Positions 17,445-27,110 of a stretch of 64,000 bases of DNA are shown in pieces. The notes beneath the pieces were generated by a model. That model ran no database searches. It was not told the origin of the DNA and saw only the letters and a program-made list of their open reading frames with translations. Made by a program: the position numbers and the translations under genes. Source of the DNA: Verrucomicrobiales bacterium (GTDB taxonomy: Bacteria; Verrucomicrobiota; Verrucomicrobiia; Verrucomicrobiales; DEV007); contig PBSY01000083.1 in the NCBI GenBank assembly GCA_002726915.1, forward strand, positions 1 to 64,000, in the 5' to 3' direction. Numbering within the stretch: the first letter of the stretch is position 1; every line of letters begins with the position of its first letter.

Positions 17445-18923
17445 TCAACCTCGAGTGACTTTACTGATCTTGCTGTCAGAAATCGTGAAATTCACTCGGT
17501 CCTCACGATAGTCTGTTGTCACCAAACGCGTTTCGCCATCGATCTCGATAATACGACTTGTGAGCCCCCTTTTCTTGGCGAGAGCATCACCGCCCTCGAC
17601 CGACATTCCGATAAAGTCTGAATCTTTTTCCTCTTTTACAGGCTCGTTTGCCTTCGGGTGCCCTTCCTTCGTTTCCTTCGGCTCCGAAGGAGCGCTTGTG
17701 TCGAGCAGTCGATCTAGCATCTTGATATCATCGAAATCTTTTTTACTTTCTCCCTGCCTGACGACCACCGCTCCAGCAGCCGGAAGAACGTAGAGACGCT
17801 GCTTGCCAGCTCCCGCTGCCATATAACCTCCCTTGAGCCAGGGCCTACCTTTTAAACGACTAGGCTGGGCATCAAGCAACCAGAACGTGAGACCGTAACC
17901 TCGAAAGGTTTCCGAACCCTCAAGGCACTGACGAAACGTTTCCTGATCAAAGAGCACCTCTCCAACGTGCAGTCCTTCATTGCGGAGCAACTCTCCGAAC
18001 TTGGCCCACTCCCTTGCTGTGAAAAACGCTCCGGAAGGAAGTTTTGGCATCCCATTTTCATCACGCCTCCAATGGGCATAGGTCATCTCGATTGGATCGA
18101 GCACTCTGTTCTCTAGGTAGGCCAATGGATCAGGAAATTCCAGTTCATCACTCGCGAAAAGCTTTCGGGTAACAATCTCTCCAAATATCTGAAATGGTCG
18201 AGGGCCATAAGCAAACTTGGCACCCGGCTCCGCCTCAAACTTTTCGTCTTTCCCGAATACCACGGCGGTTTCATAACTAGGAACCACTCCAACTTCGCCC
18301 GGGTTCATTCCGCTAGTCAGACTCAACAACTGCCTAATCGTAATCGACTCAAGCCCTTCCCTTCCCTGCCACTCTTTAATCGTTTCCGAAACCCGATCAT
18401 CCAGCGTGAGTAATCCATCTTTCACGGCGACGGCTAGAATCACTCCGGAGAAGCTTTTCGTACCACTGGCGAGACGATTTGATTTTGCCGGATCCCACCC
18501 TTGGTCATATTGCTCAAACACGATCTGTCCCTCGATCATCACCAAAGTAGAAAACCCATTTTGCTCGGCAGAATATTCTGAAGCGGCACGACATGAAGCT
18601 TCAGTGACCGGCGCACCTTCCGGAAAATCATAAACCAGAGCCTTGGCAGCAGCTGCTGCGTTCTGCTTTCTCCTTTTGAAAAATGATGCCAACTCGCCCC
18701 TCGTTAATGCGCCATCGGAATCAGTATCAGCAGAAGTTAGCCACTCTGTCTTTCGCCCTTGTGCTTCCAACTCAGACTTGATCACCAGCCCGTCTTCATT
18801 CTGGTCGAGCCGCTCGAAAAGTAGGCCAAGCGGAGCCGAACTCGGCGGCTCCTCCTGCGCTATAGCAGATACAAACCAGAACAACGCCACCACTGAGCCA
18901 ACGATGTTACTCGAGAACGTCAT
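17445..18923 (-). CDS. exported serine hydrolase (beta-lactamase fold) with EF-hands
   Basis: A 492-residue protein with a signal peptide (MTFSSNIVGSVVALFWFVSA). Residues about 35-90 carry two EF-hand-like calcium loops (DQNEDGLVIKSE and DTDSDGALTRGE). The rest is a class C beta-lactamase/DD-peptidase-like domain with the SxxK nucleophile in ASGTKSFSG and a YGP triad where YxN is usual. A GGYMAAG segment takes the place of the KTG/HxG motif. It is probably a periplasmic esterase or peptidase; the substrate is unknown. A Pro/Glu/Lys-rich linker precedes a 60-residue C-terminal strand-rich tail. It starts seven bases after the AI-2E transporter gene. Confidence 0.82.
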   Translation of the reverse strand: MTFSSNIVGSVVALFWFVSAIAQEEPPSSAPLGLLFERLDQNEDGLVIKSELEAQGRKTEWLTSADTDSDGALTRGELASFFKRRKQNAAAAAKALVYDFPEGAPVTEASCRAASEYSAEQNGFSTLVMIEGQIVFEQYDQGWDPAKSNRLASGTKSFSGVILAVAVKDGLLTLDDRVSETIKEWQGREGLESITIRQLLSLTSGMNPGEVGVVPSYETAVVFGKDEKFEAEPGAKFAYGPRPFQIFGEIVTRKLFASDELEFPDPLAYLENRVLDPIEMTYAHWRRDENGMPKLPSGAFFTAREWAKFGELLRNEGLHVGEVLFDQETFRQCLEGSETFRGYGLTFWLLDAQPSRLKGRPWLKGGYMAAGAGKQRLYVLPAAGAVVVRQGESKKDFDDIKMLDRLLDTSAPSEPKETKEGHPKANEPVKEEKDSDFIGMSVEGGDALAKKRGLTSRIIEIDGETRLVTTDYREDRVNFTISDSKISKVTRG

Positions 18924-18930
18924 AGTGACA

Positions 18931-20223
18931 CTAGCCTGCCGAAGTAGCCTCAGTTACGTCAAGACCTGTCGAATTTGATTCTTTAAGCTCGTCGCCACCG
19001 TCGCCACCGTCGCCACCGTCGGGGGTGTTTTTCCCCATCAGTGCAGAGATCCAGCAAAGGTCAGAGCTGTTATCCAGCATTACCTTCACAAGCATCGTCA
19101 GAGGCACTGCAAGCAACATGCCTACGGGACCCCAGACAAAACCCCAAAACAATACCGACAAAATCACGATGACAGTCGATATTCCAAATCGCTCTCCTAA
19201 CAGCATTGGCTCCAGGAAATTTCCGATCGTCACATTGATGATGAGGTAGCAAGCCATCACCCCAAGAGCGGGCCAAAAGCCATGGAGAATTAATCCGAGA
19301 AGAACAGGAGGAATCCCTGCGAGAATAGATCCAATTGCCGGCACATAGTTAAAAAGAAAAGCCAGTACCCCCCATAGCAGGGGGAAGTCGATCTTGAAAA
19401 TCACACACGTCAAGGTCGCCAAGAGTCCCGTCGCCGCGCTGGCCGCCGTTTTTATCCCGAGGTATTTCTGAATATCCTGGGTGATCGATCGAAAGCGGGT
19501 TAGATCAGGCCCTCTGACCCTGAGAACTTCGAGCATCTTTTGCGCGTAACTCCCTGACTCAGCAAGAACAAAGATCATCACAATGAGCGCGAAGAAGGTC
19601 TGCGAGGCAAGCGACGTGAACCGATTAACCACATTGAATCCACCCAGAGTTTCCATGACGCGTCCAGAGTCCCAGTAAAGATTGAACAATTCACGAAACG
19701 TCATCGTAGGTCGAAACGCTCCTAGCATCCCTTCTTCATCTTCACCACCACGCTTGGCGCCGACCGCCTCAGGGCTCTCGACGTCGTCACCGTTCACGAC
19801 TTCACCGGCGCCACCAGCTGTTCTCCAAAATTGTTCAAGACGGACCAATTGCTCATCCATCGTCACGGAAAACTCCTCGGCTTGGCGACGGAGGCGTTCG
19901 GTGTAATCGCCGCTTTTCTCGTTGAAATCACCGACAACACCCGAGGTTAGAAATACAATCCCTCCCAATATCAACAAGTCGATTACAACGGTCATCAAAA
20001 CCGCCAATGGGCGTGGGAGGCCATGTCGATCCAACCAATTAAGAATCGGCATTGAGAGCAGAGCGATGAAAAGCCCCATCATCACTGGAATAAAAAGGCT
20101 CGAAGCCATTTTAAGGCCGGTGACAATCAAGACGACACAGGCCAACGAAAGGAGAACGCGGAACCCGCTTCCCGCCACCGATTTCTTTCCTTTGACCGCT
20201 TCTGGCATGCTTCGGACCAACAT
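18931..20223 (-). CDS. AI-2E family (PerM-like) membrane transporter
   Basis: A 430-residue polytopic protein with hydrophobic helices in pairs near the N-terminus (VLLSLACVVLIVTGL, LFIPVMMGLFIALLSM) and a cluster of C-terminal helices. The PerM-type segments NYVPAIGSILAGIPP and FWGFVWGPVGMLLAVPL are present. The family includes the AI-2 exporter TqsA and Na+/H+ antiporter-like members; the substrate here is unknown. A charged loop of about 50 residues (about 145-195) separates the second and third helix groups. The C-terminus carries a GGD tandem repeat encoded by nine-base repeats. Confidence 0.85.
   Translation of the reverse strand: MLVRSMPEAVKGKKSVAGSGFRVLLSLACVVLIVTGLKMASSLFIPVMMGLFIALLSMPILNWLDRHGLPRPLAVLMTVVIDLLILGGIVFLTSGVVGDFNEKSGDYTERLRRQAEEFSVTMDEQLVRLEQFWRTAGGAGEVVNGDDVESPEAVGAKRGGEDEEGMLGAFRPTMTFRELFNLYWDSGRVMETLGGFNVVNRFTSLASQTFFALIVMIFVLAESGSYAQKMLEVLRVRGPDLTRFRSITQDIQKYLGIKTAASAATGLLATLTCVIFKIDFPLLWGVLAFLFNYVPAIGSILAGIPPVLLGLILHGFWPALGVMACYLIINVTIGNFLEPMLLGERFGISTVIVILSVLFWGFVWGPVGMLLAVPLTMLVKVMLDNSSDLCWISALMGKNTPDGGDGGDGGDELKESNSTGLDVTEATSAG
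18991..19020. repeat. nine-base tandem repeat in the AI-2E gene
   Basis: Three perfect copies of gtcgccacc followed by a partial fourth. They encode (GGD)n in the C-terminal tail of the transporter. In-frame length variation by slippage would change the tail without breaking the gene. Confidence 0.85.
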
Positions 20224-20387
20224 CGCAAATCAGCCGCCGGAGACAAGGGAATTCTGACACCCTTGGTCCAACGAATTCACATTTACCGGGCGAAGATTAC
20301 AAAATACTCTTAATTTGTGTCGAACCCGCTGCTCGTAGCGACTCCCATGACTAGGTTTTGTCGTAGCATTTTTGGACTCTCTTCTAA

Positions 20388-21965
20388 ATGATAGCCACCA
20401 GATTCATTTCCCTTGCGCTGATCCTTCTATTTGCGCCGCTGATCTACTTCACGGTCAGCGCTCAAGGAATGACCTATTCCAACTGGTTTTTCGTGCCTGC
20501 TTCCATCGTCTGGATGCTATTACTGAGTTTCTGGTATCTCGGGTTTGGGAAAAAAACTTTCAAACGTCGCGCACTCAACCTCGGAATGGGTTTGGTAAGC
20601 ATCGTCATTATCGCCCTAGTGCTATCACGATTACTCAGATACGAAGGGTCAACTTCCGGCTCGTCATTCCCTCGCTTCTCATGGGCATGGCAAAGCGAAG
20701 AGAACTCGGTTGAGAGGCTTAAGCCCCCCCATAACGATGGCGGCATTTCGCCCGAGAGGCTTAAGGGCGCGGTTCGCAACCTCAATCAAATCTTTGGACC
20801 TGAGCGCAACGGAATGTGGCCGGAAGCAGAATTCAACACTGACTGGGCTCAACACCCTCCCCTCGAAGTCTGGAGGCGACCAGTCGGGGCCGGCTGGTCG
20901 AGCTTTTCTGTGTCAGGAAAACGGTCAGTCACTCAGGAACAAATCGGCGACGACGAAACCGTCACTTGCCTCGATCTCTTTACCGGAGAAACCCTCTGGC
21001 GTCATCAGAACAAGGACGTTCGTCTGCTCCTTACCAAAACCGATACCCCAATGGCCTCTATGGGGGGCGAAGGACCCCGCTCCACCCCTACCATTCACGA
21101 AGGCAAAGTTTATTCACTCGGTGCTACTGGTATCCTGAACTGTCTCGATCTTGAAACGGGCCAAGAGGTCTGGTCACGGCAAGTGATAGAGGAATTCGAA
21201 GGAGTCAATCACGACTGGGGCCTCGCAAACTCGCCTTTGATCCTTAAAGATCAGGGAACTGTAGTGGTCGCCAGCTCCAAAAATGCCGGAACCAACCTGA
21301 TCGCCTTCAACCTGGAATCCGGGAAGACTGTATGGACGTACGACGGCCTCGGGGCCAGCTACAGCTCCGCCAGAATCATTGAGTATTTTGGAATTCCACA
21401 GATCATCTGTGTGAACCTGAAAAACGTTACCGGTCATAATCCTTCCACGGGAGTAGCACTTTGGACCTACAACTGGCCAGGGAACTTCCCACGAGTCGGG
21501 CAGCCAAACAAAATCGGCGACGCTGGTCTGCTTCTCACCGCATCGTACGGCATGGGCAGTCCGCTCCTCAAGCTATCAAAAAAAGGGAGAGACTGGTCGG
21601 TTGAGAGAGCTTGGAATTCCACCCGCCTCAAGACTAAGTTCAGCTCGGCAGCCATCATCGGTGGTTATGCCTACGGGCTCGACGAGGGCCGCCTCGCTTG
21701 TATCGATCTCGCCGACGGAAGCATTGTATGGAAAGGGGAGAAATACGGTTTCGGCCAACAGCTTCTTTTCGGAAACCACCTTCTCATCCAAACCGAAAAG
21801 GGTGCGATCGTGATTGGTCAATTGACGCCCAAGGGATTTACCGAGACCGGCCGTATCGATAATGCCCTCTCCAGTATGACATGGAACGCTCCTGCAGTAG
21901 CGGGCCGCTTCCTTCTTGTCCGTAATAATCGAGAAGCGATTTGCTATCTTTTACCCGAGGCCTGA
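20388..21965 (+). CDS. membrane-anchored PQQ-binding-like beta-propeller protein
   Basis: A 525-residue protein. The first 90 residues form about three membrane helices (FISLALILLFAPLIYFTV, WFFVPASIVWMLLLSFW and a third near residue 65-82). The rest is a beta-propeller with tryptophan-docking repeats: VTCLDLFTGETLWRH, LNCLDLETGQEVWSR, IAFNLESGKTVWTY and LACIDLADGSIVWKG. This is the outer-membrane BamB/quinoprotein-like domain common in Verrucomicrobiota and Planctomycetota. PQQ binding is not established for such proteins. It is divergent from the AI-2E gene across a 164-base gap that should hold both promoters. yjbQ follows 41 bases downstream. Confidence 0.8.
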   Translation: MIATRFISLALILLFAPLIYFTVSAQGMTYSNWFFVPASIVWMLLLSFWYLGFGKKTFKRRALNLGMGLVSIVIIALVLSRLLRYEGSTSGSSFPRFSWAWQSEENSVERLKPPHNDGGISPERLKGAVRNLNQIFGPERNGMWPEAEFNTDWAQHPPLEVWRRPVGAGWSSFSVSGKRSVTQEQIGDDETVTCLDLFTGETLWRHQNKDVRLLLTKTDTPMASMGGEGPRSTPTIHEGKVYSLGATGILNCLDLETGQEVWSRQVIEEFEGVNHDWGLANSPLILKDQGTVVVASSKNAGTNLIAFNLESGKTVWTYDGLGASYSSARIIEYFGIPQIICVNLKNVTGHNPSTGVALWTYNWPGNFPRVGQPNKIGDAGLLLTASYGMGSPLLKLSKKGRDWSVERAWNSTRLKTKFSSAAIIGGYAYGLDEGRLACIDLADGSIVWKGEKYGFGQQLLFGNHLLIQTEKGAIVIGQLTPKGFTETGRIDNALSSMTWNAPAVAGRFLLVRNNREAICYLLPEA

Positions 21966-22006
21966 TTTCCACTTGTTCCCACAGACATTTAGACTATGCC
22001 TAAGAC

Positions 22007-22438
22007 ATGCCCTTTCAGGCCCGTTCCCAACAATTTTCTGTCAGTTCAAACGGCAAAGGAACCTACGAAATCACGGGGAAAATACGGGGTTTTGTTCACG
22101 AAACTGGCATCATCAACGGTCAGGTCACAGTTTTTGTTCAGCACACCAGTGCCAGCCTTGTGATCATGGAGAATGCCGATCCCGAAGCGCGCACCGATCT
22201 CCATTCCTTCTTCGATCACCTCGTTCCGGAAGACCTCCCTTACCTCGTCCACACCTATGAGGGCCCGGACGATAGTCCTAGCCACCTGCGCATGGCCCTC
22301 ACCCGCACCAGTGAGGTCATTCCGATTCACAACGGCAACCTTGTGCTCGGCACATGGCAAGGCATCTTCCTTTTCGAACACCGACGCGCACCTCACACTC
22401 GCCACATTACTCTATCGGTAATGGGAGAGGCAGGCTAG
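22007..22438 (+). CDS. yjbQ: YjbQ/UPF0047 family protein
   Basis: A 143-residue protein with the family signature HTSASLVIMENADPEARTD, then HLRMALTRTSEVIPI and LGTWQGIFLFEHR. E. coli YjbQ has weak thiamine-phosphate synthase activity, and the in vivo role of the family is uncertain. Length is typical. Its last four bases overlap the end of the convergent glycosyltransferase gene. Confidence 0.9.
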   Translation: MPFQARSQQFSVSSNGKGTYEITGKIRGFVHETGIINGQVTVFVQHTSASLVIMENADPEARTDLHSFFDHLVPEDLPYLVHTYEGPDDSPSHLRMALTRTSEVIPIHNGNLVLGTWQGIFLFEHRRAPHTRHITLSVMGEAG

Positions 22439-24945
22439 GCGGGCTTCAACCCAAGAGACTTCGCCAACTCACTGAAGCGGGGACGATTCAGTCGCATGTA
22501 AAGTCTCGCCGATATTTCTCCTAACAAGTATACCCCAATCAAAGTGACAAGGGTGTTCACTTCGCCAGAAATCCCGGAAATAATTGCCATCGGCACGAGC
22601 AAGATCAGCAGCAAAGTCACGAGCCGCGTGACCGGCTTGGGTCTGGCCAGCAGTCGCAGCCTCGTCAACTGCTTCTCGTCGCCATGAAATTCTGTTACCG
22701 TAACCACTGCCCAGTTCCAGAGGAGACTATCCTTCACGATTATGTCAGTCTTACCGGTTTCATCGTCGCAAGCGCCAGGGAATGAATTGAGGACCGCCTC
22801 CAACAATTGATCACGGCCAATCCCCTCTTCACTCCAGAAGGTTCGCTCAACCCCAAGCTTCCACCACCCGGACATCAGCTTTCGACCGAAAATTTGAAGG
22901 GCCTCTCCCACACCGGCTACCAAATTCAACCTGCGCCAACCAAATTTCAATCGCGCTCCGCTCCGAATAGCGCCCTGCATCAGAAACATCGAGGCGAGCC
23001 AACAACGTGCTGCGGGTGAATCATAAGCCAACTCGAGTCTTGCCCTCCAAGCACGATGCTTTGACTCCGCACACGTCATGATCAGCATCGATGCTGCCAC
23101 CAAGGAGAAAGGCCACCAGAACCAGCTACCAAAAACTGAAGCAGCTATACCAAACCACCAACCAATGTGAAGACAAAGGTCACGAATCCCGGAACTCGGA
23201 GCCGGGTAGACCAACTGGAAAAGCCCGTAACCATAGCGACCATGGTAAGCGGTCTGCCCACCAGGTGCGCCCGAATCATAAACGCAACCTTTCCACACTG
23301 CTTTTCCAGAATCACCGAAGCGTCCCCGGTGCAGCGGGATCAGCATGGCTTCAGCCCGTCCGTAGCCAATCTGCTGTCCGAAAAAAGCACGCATCGAAAA
23401 TCGCCGATGGTGCCAGACAAAAGCTGCGGGATGAAATCCCAGATCAAACCCAGCATCCAACACTCGCCAACAAAAATCCACGTCATCGCCGGCTGTCCAA
23501 AACCGTTCATTAAATCCACCAACCGCATCAAACACCTCTTTCCTCACCGCCAAGTTACAGCCAGGTAGATGCTCAGCAGTATCATCAGCCAAGAGAACGT
23601 GAGTCGGCCCACCCGGAGCTGCCGTAATCACCGCCTGCTTCGGGTTTTCTGGACGTGGAGGAATGTTAGGACCACCAGCACAACCCAGTTCGGGCCGACG
23701 AACAAACTGGATCCCGATCCACTTCAACCAATCACGATCCACAATACAATCGTCATCTGTGTAGGCGATAATGTCACCATTCGCTTCAACGGCACCCCGA
23801 TTACGAGCCGCGCTCAGGCCCTGATGTGGCATCTGAATCAGCTGAACCCCATTATAAGCATTTACAATTTCCTTCACGCGTTGATCGCCCCCATCATTCA
23901 CAACGATGACCTCATAGTCTGGATAGTGAAGCTGTTGGAGTGAATCTAGGCACTCCACCAGAGTGGCACTACCCCGATAGGTGCAAACCACAACTGATAC
24001 CGAGGGGAGCAGGTCCCCTTCAATCTCATCGCCCGGCCGCTCCAAAAGAGCCCACTTCTCGCGAACGACTTCAAGAGAGGGTTTTGATGAATGGTCTCTC
24101 CGATTCAATCCAAAGTCCCAGCCGAGGATTTCTTTGCCGCCTCGGCACCACAAATCACTCCATGCAAAAATAGTCGTCCCCGCCACTCCAGCCCGGAGCA
24201 CTTCTTCCAGGTGCCACTCCAGCATCCCTGCCTGGGTCAACTCACCATGGGATTTTGAATCCGAACCAAACTCCGTAATCAAAAGTGGAAGATTCCCGGC
24301 AAGATTTTGAAGCCTGGCAAGATAGGCGCCAAGAGTCTCGGGAGTTTCGAGATAAAGATTAAACGCCACAAAGTCTTGGTTGGACGGAAAGAGATACTCA
24401 GTGCTTGGATAGTTTGCGTAGGCAAACAGGGCATCTGGATCGTTGGCCTTACCCAGTGAAATCATCCGCTCAATCTGTTCAACGACGCGCTGAGGTCTCA
24501 TCCATCGAACCAGCGTCGTCTCAATCTCATTCGCCACAAAATAACCTGCAAGAGCAGGATGCCCTCGGAACTTCTTTACGGTTTCAATCAATAACTGATC
24601 AGCTTCTACCAGAGCGCTGCGATTTTTTATAAAATCAATATGCTGCGACCAGGGAATGGTGATGAAGACACGAATGCCAAGTTGGGCACAGTCATGCATG
24701 AAATCGATCGTTGGAATCTCATAAAGACGAATCGCATTGGCGCCAAGTTCCTCACGGATCTTTCGAAGTTGTGATCGCCCCTCGTCCGGATAGGCTCCCG
24801 CCGGAAAAGGGCCAAAAGTGACCGCCTTCACAAAGCACACCTCATCTCCTGCACAAAAATACTTCCCGCTCACGGTGAGCGGTTCAGCGATTGCGGAAAC
24901 TGGAATTTCTGGAGGCTGCATCATCGGTGGAAGCGCTCCACTCAA
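22435..24945 (-). CDS. glycoside hydrolase-like / GT2 glycosyltransferase fusion
   Basis: An 836-residue, three-part membrane protein. Residues about 20-310 look like a TIM-barrel glycoside hydrolase of clan A: FVANEIETT offers the Asn-Glu acid/base pair and LLITEFGSD the nucleophile Glu. Residues about 322-560 are a GT2 domain with VSVVVCTYRG, the metal-binding YTDDDCIVD and GDDVDFCWR, as in polysaccharide-chain transferases. A membrane segment follows (near 610-645), then a soluble part and two C-terminal helices (about 775-815). It probably builds and edits, or senses, an exopolysaccharide. The sugar is unknown and the hydrolase part may be non-catalytic. Confidence 0.82.
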   Translation of the reverse strand: MSGALPPMMQPPEIPVSAIAEPLTVSGKYFCAGDEVCFVKAVTFGPFPAGAYPDEGRSQLRKIREELGANAIRLYEIPTIDFMHDCAQLGIRVFITIPWSQHIDFIKNRSALVEADQLLIETVKKFRGHPALAGYFVANEIETTLVRWMRPQRVVEQIERMISLGKANDPDALFAYANYPSTEYLFPSNQDFVAFNLYLETPETLGAYLARLQNLAGNLPLLITEFGSDSKSHGELTQAGMLEWHLEEVLRAGVAGTTIFAWSDLWCRGGKEILGWDFGLNRRDHSSKPSLEVVREKWALLERPGDEIEGDLLPSVSVVVCTYRGSATLVECLDSLQQLHYPDYEVIVVNDGGDQRVKEIVNAYNGVQLIQMPHQGLSAARNRGAVEANGDIIAYTDDDCIVDRDWLKWIGIQFVRRPELGCAGGPNIPPRPENPKQAVITAAPGGPTHVLLADDTAEHLPGCNLAVRKEVFDAVGGFNERFWTAGDDVDFCWRVLDAGFDLGFHPAAFVWHHRRFSMRAFFGQQIGYGRAEAMLIPLHRGRFGDSGKAVWKGCVYDSGAPGGQTAYHGRYGYGLFQLVYPAPSSGIRDLCLHIGWWFGIAASVFGSWFWWPFSLVAASMLIMTCAESKHRAWRARLELAYDSPAARCWLASMFLMQGAIRSGARLKFGWRRLNLVAGVGEALQIFGRKLMSGWWKLGVERTFWSEEGIGRDQLLEAVLNSFPGACDDETGKTDIIVKDSLLWNWAVVTVTEFHGDEKQLTRLRLLARPKPVTRLVTLLLILLVPMAIISGISGEVNTLVTLIGVYLLGEISARLYMRLNRPRFSELAKSLGLKPA

Positions 24946-25090
24946 CAGGGTTCAACACTAGACCCAACAGGGAATAGACGTGCAGTCAACCCGGTTTAAT
25001 CTTTTGAAAATGGAACCACACTTTTGATCGCGCGAATAAGCCCCTCGCGAAGGCTTCCAGAAGGTGGTCCTTTCTCATGCTAAAAACCTC

Positions 25091-26008
25091 ATGAACCTGC
25101 CCCCGATCCTAATAGTCATCCTGTTTTTCGCTTTCACCGGGATTGCCGCGGAGCACCCCAACGCAACAAAACAACATCCCGAAGTAGGGAAGCAGCCAGC
25201 CCCTCCTGCGATTATGGAAGACAACGCAACCTTTGAGAAGCTCGCCGATGGTTTTAAGTTCACGGAGGGACCTGCTGTTTCTCTCGATGGTAAGATTTAC
25301 TTCAACGATATTCCTAACGCACGCACCCACGTCTTCGATCCAAAAACGCTTGAGACGAGAGTATTCCGTGAAGAGACCGGTCGGGCTAATGGGCTATTTT
25401 TCACCCCGGAAGGAGGTCTGCTTGCATGCGAGGGCGGCAATCGTCGCGTCACCCTGACTGGGGCTGACGGGATCATTCGCGTTGCCGCCGATACCTACAA
25501 AGGAGGAAAGCTCAACAGTCCCAACGATGTGGTAATCGACAAACACGGAGGCTTCTACTTCACGGATCCAAGATATGGCAAAGACGGAGGCGATCTTGAG
25601 CAAGACGTCATGGCTGTCTACTACGTCAACAAAAAGGGAGACATTTCCCAAATTGCTTCCGACCTGACAAAGCCGAATGGAATTATACTATCTCCAAGGC
25701 AGGATACCCTCTACGTGGCCGACCCTGGAGTTGAAACGATTTGGGCCTACCGTGTCAAAGGCCCCGGCAAACTTGGGCCCAAGCGCAAATTTGCCGATGT
25801 TGGCAGCGATGGCATGACCATCGATTCAGGCGGGAATATCTATGTTACGTGGACCGACATCATAGTCTTCGCGCCTTCAGGTAAAGAACTTGCCCGATTT
25901 ACCCCGCCAGAAAAGCCAGCCAACTGCCTGCTGGTCGGAAATGAACTTTACGTTACGGCCCGCACTGGATTCTACCGTATCAAGCTGCAAACTTTTGGAA
26001 TCCAATAA
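25091..26008 (+). CDS. SMP-30/gluconolactonase-family exported protein
   Basis: A 305-residue protein. The ATG at 25091 gives a clean signal peptide (MNLPPILIVILFFAFTG, cleavage after IAA). The frame also has a GTG at 25064, which would add nine polar residues. SMP-30 propeller motifs are visible: KFTEGPAVSLDGKIYFND, RANGLFFTPEGGLLACEG, LNSPNDVVIDKHGGFYFTDP (Asn and Asp metal ligands) and KPNGIILSPRQDTLYVAD. It probably hydrolyses a sugar lactone in the periplasm. It forms a pair with the DUF1080 gene four bases downstream. Confidence 0.88.
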   Translation: MNLPPILIVILFFAFTGIAAEHPNATKQHPEVGKQPAPPAIMEDNATFEKLADGFKFTEGPAVSLDGKIYFNDIPNARTHVFDPKTLETRVFREETGRANGLFFTPEGGLLACEGGNRRVTLTGADGIIRVAADTYKGGKLNSPNDVVIDKHGGFYFTDPRYGKDGGDLEQDVMAVYYVNKKGDISQIASDLTKPNGIILSPRQDTLYVADPGVETIWAYRVKGPGKLGPKRKFADVGSDGMTIDSGGNIYVTWTDIIVFAPSGKELARFTPPEKPANCLLVGNELYVTARTGFYRIKLQTFGIQ

Positions 26009-26012
26009 ACCC

Positions 26013-27110
26013 ATGCTCAGGTTCGCAATTAGCACCCTTCTGTTCTTTTCCCTACAGCTTGAGGCCGACGAAGAAGGGTTCTCCCCACTATTCAACGGTA
26101 AAGATCTCAGTGGCTGGGTCGAAGTTAACACCGCTCCCTCTACTTGGAGTTTTAACGAAAAAGGTTACCTCGTCTGCTCTGGCAAACCGATTGGAGAAAT
26201 TCGAACGGAACGAATGTATCAAAACTTTATCCTTGAATTAGAGTGGCGCCACCTCATCCCCAAAGGCAATGCTGGCATCTTCGTGTGGGCCGATGACATC
26301 ACCGCACGAGGCCAACCGTTTATTCGTGGCATCGAAGTTCAGGTATTGGAAAACGCCTACGGTGATAACAAAAGCCATACGTGCCATGGGGATATCTTTC
26401 CCATTCATGGGGCCACCATGACCCCACTAGGTCAAAGCCGCGGGCAGCGAGCTTTCCCATCCGAAAGACGCTCCTATCCGAGCCCCCAATGGAACCACTA
26501 TCGAATAGAATGCCAGGATGGTAATATCTCTCTCGCCGTTAATGGAAAAATGGTCACCCAGGGTCAGGACTGTAGCCCTCGCAAGGGATTCATCTGCCTA
26601 GAAAGCGAGGGTGGAGTCGTTCACTACCGAAATATCCGGATTAAAGAACTTCAAGACAATCCGGTCAGCCCCAAGCATATCGCCATCGCAGACCGGGGAT
26701 TCAGATGCTACTACACGGGTGTCGACCTATCGGGTTGGCATCCAACCTCCGGCTGGAGCGCGGATGACTGGAAACTCGCAGCCTCCCACGAAGCTTTACC
26801 AATCATTAGCGAGACCACCTTCAGAGGCCCTCATGAATTTATCGTTGACGTGGTCACACCTGACTCTAAAACCCCTCCCATTCTCTCGCTCTACGGGAAA
26901 GATATCCCTCTAGATTTGGACCACGAGTCTCTCGCAAAGACGGGACAATGGAACCGGATCACAGCCCGCTGGGAAGCAGGGCAATTGATCGTCACGCTCA
27001 ACGACCAACCTTGGCTCACCCTGACGACACCGGCCTCAGACTCCCCTATTCGTTTGATTCCCGCGGGACAATCCACTTGGTCAAACATCTACGCGCGACC
27101 ACTCAAGTAG
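26013..27110 (+). CDS. exported protein with two DUF1080 (3-keto-disaccharide hydrolase-type) domains
   Basis: A 365-residue protein with signal peptide MLRFAISTLLFFSLQLEA. The first domain opens with the hallmark LFNGKDLSGW and has the concanavalin-like strands FILELEWRH, AGIFVWAD and WNHYRIECQDG. Near residue 235 a second, shorter module opens with the similar YYTGVDLSGWHP and ends at the C-terminus, so the domain appears duplicated. Some DUF1080 proteins act on 3-keto-glycosides; that function here is inferred. I chose the ATG just after the SMP-30 stop. The gene ends overlapping the convergent photolyase-related gene by eight bases. Confidence 0.88.
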   Translation: MLRFAISTLLFFSLQLEADEEGFSPLFNGKDLSGWVEVNTAPSTWSFNEKGYLVCSGKPIGEIRTERMYQNFILELEWRHLIPKGNAGIFVWADDITARGQPFIRGIEVQVLENAYGDNKSHTCHGDIFPIHGATMTPLGQSRGQRAFPSERRSYPSPQWNHYRIECQDGNISLAVNGKMVTQGQDCSPRKGFICLESEGGVVHYRNIRIKELQDNPVSPKHIAIADRGFRCYYTGVDLSGWHPTSGWSADDWKLAASHEALPIISETTFRGPHEFIVDVVTPDSKTPPILSLYGKDIPLDLDHESLAKTGQWNRITARWEAGQLIVTLNDQPWLTLTTPASDSPIRLIPAGQSTWSNIYARPLK

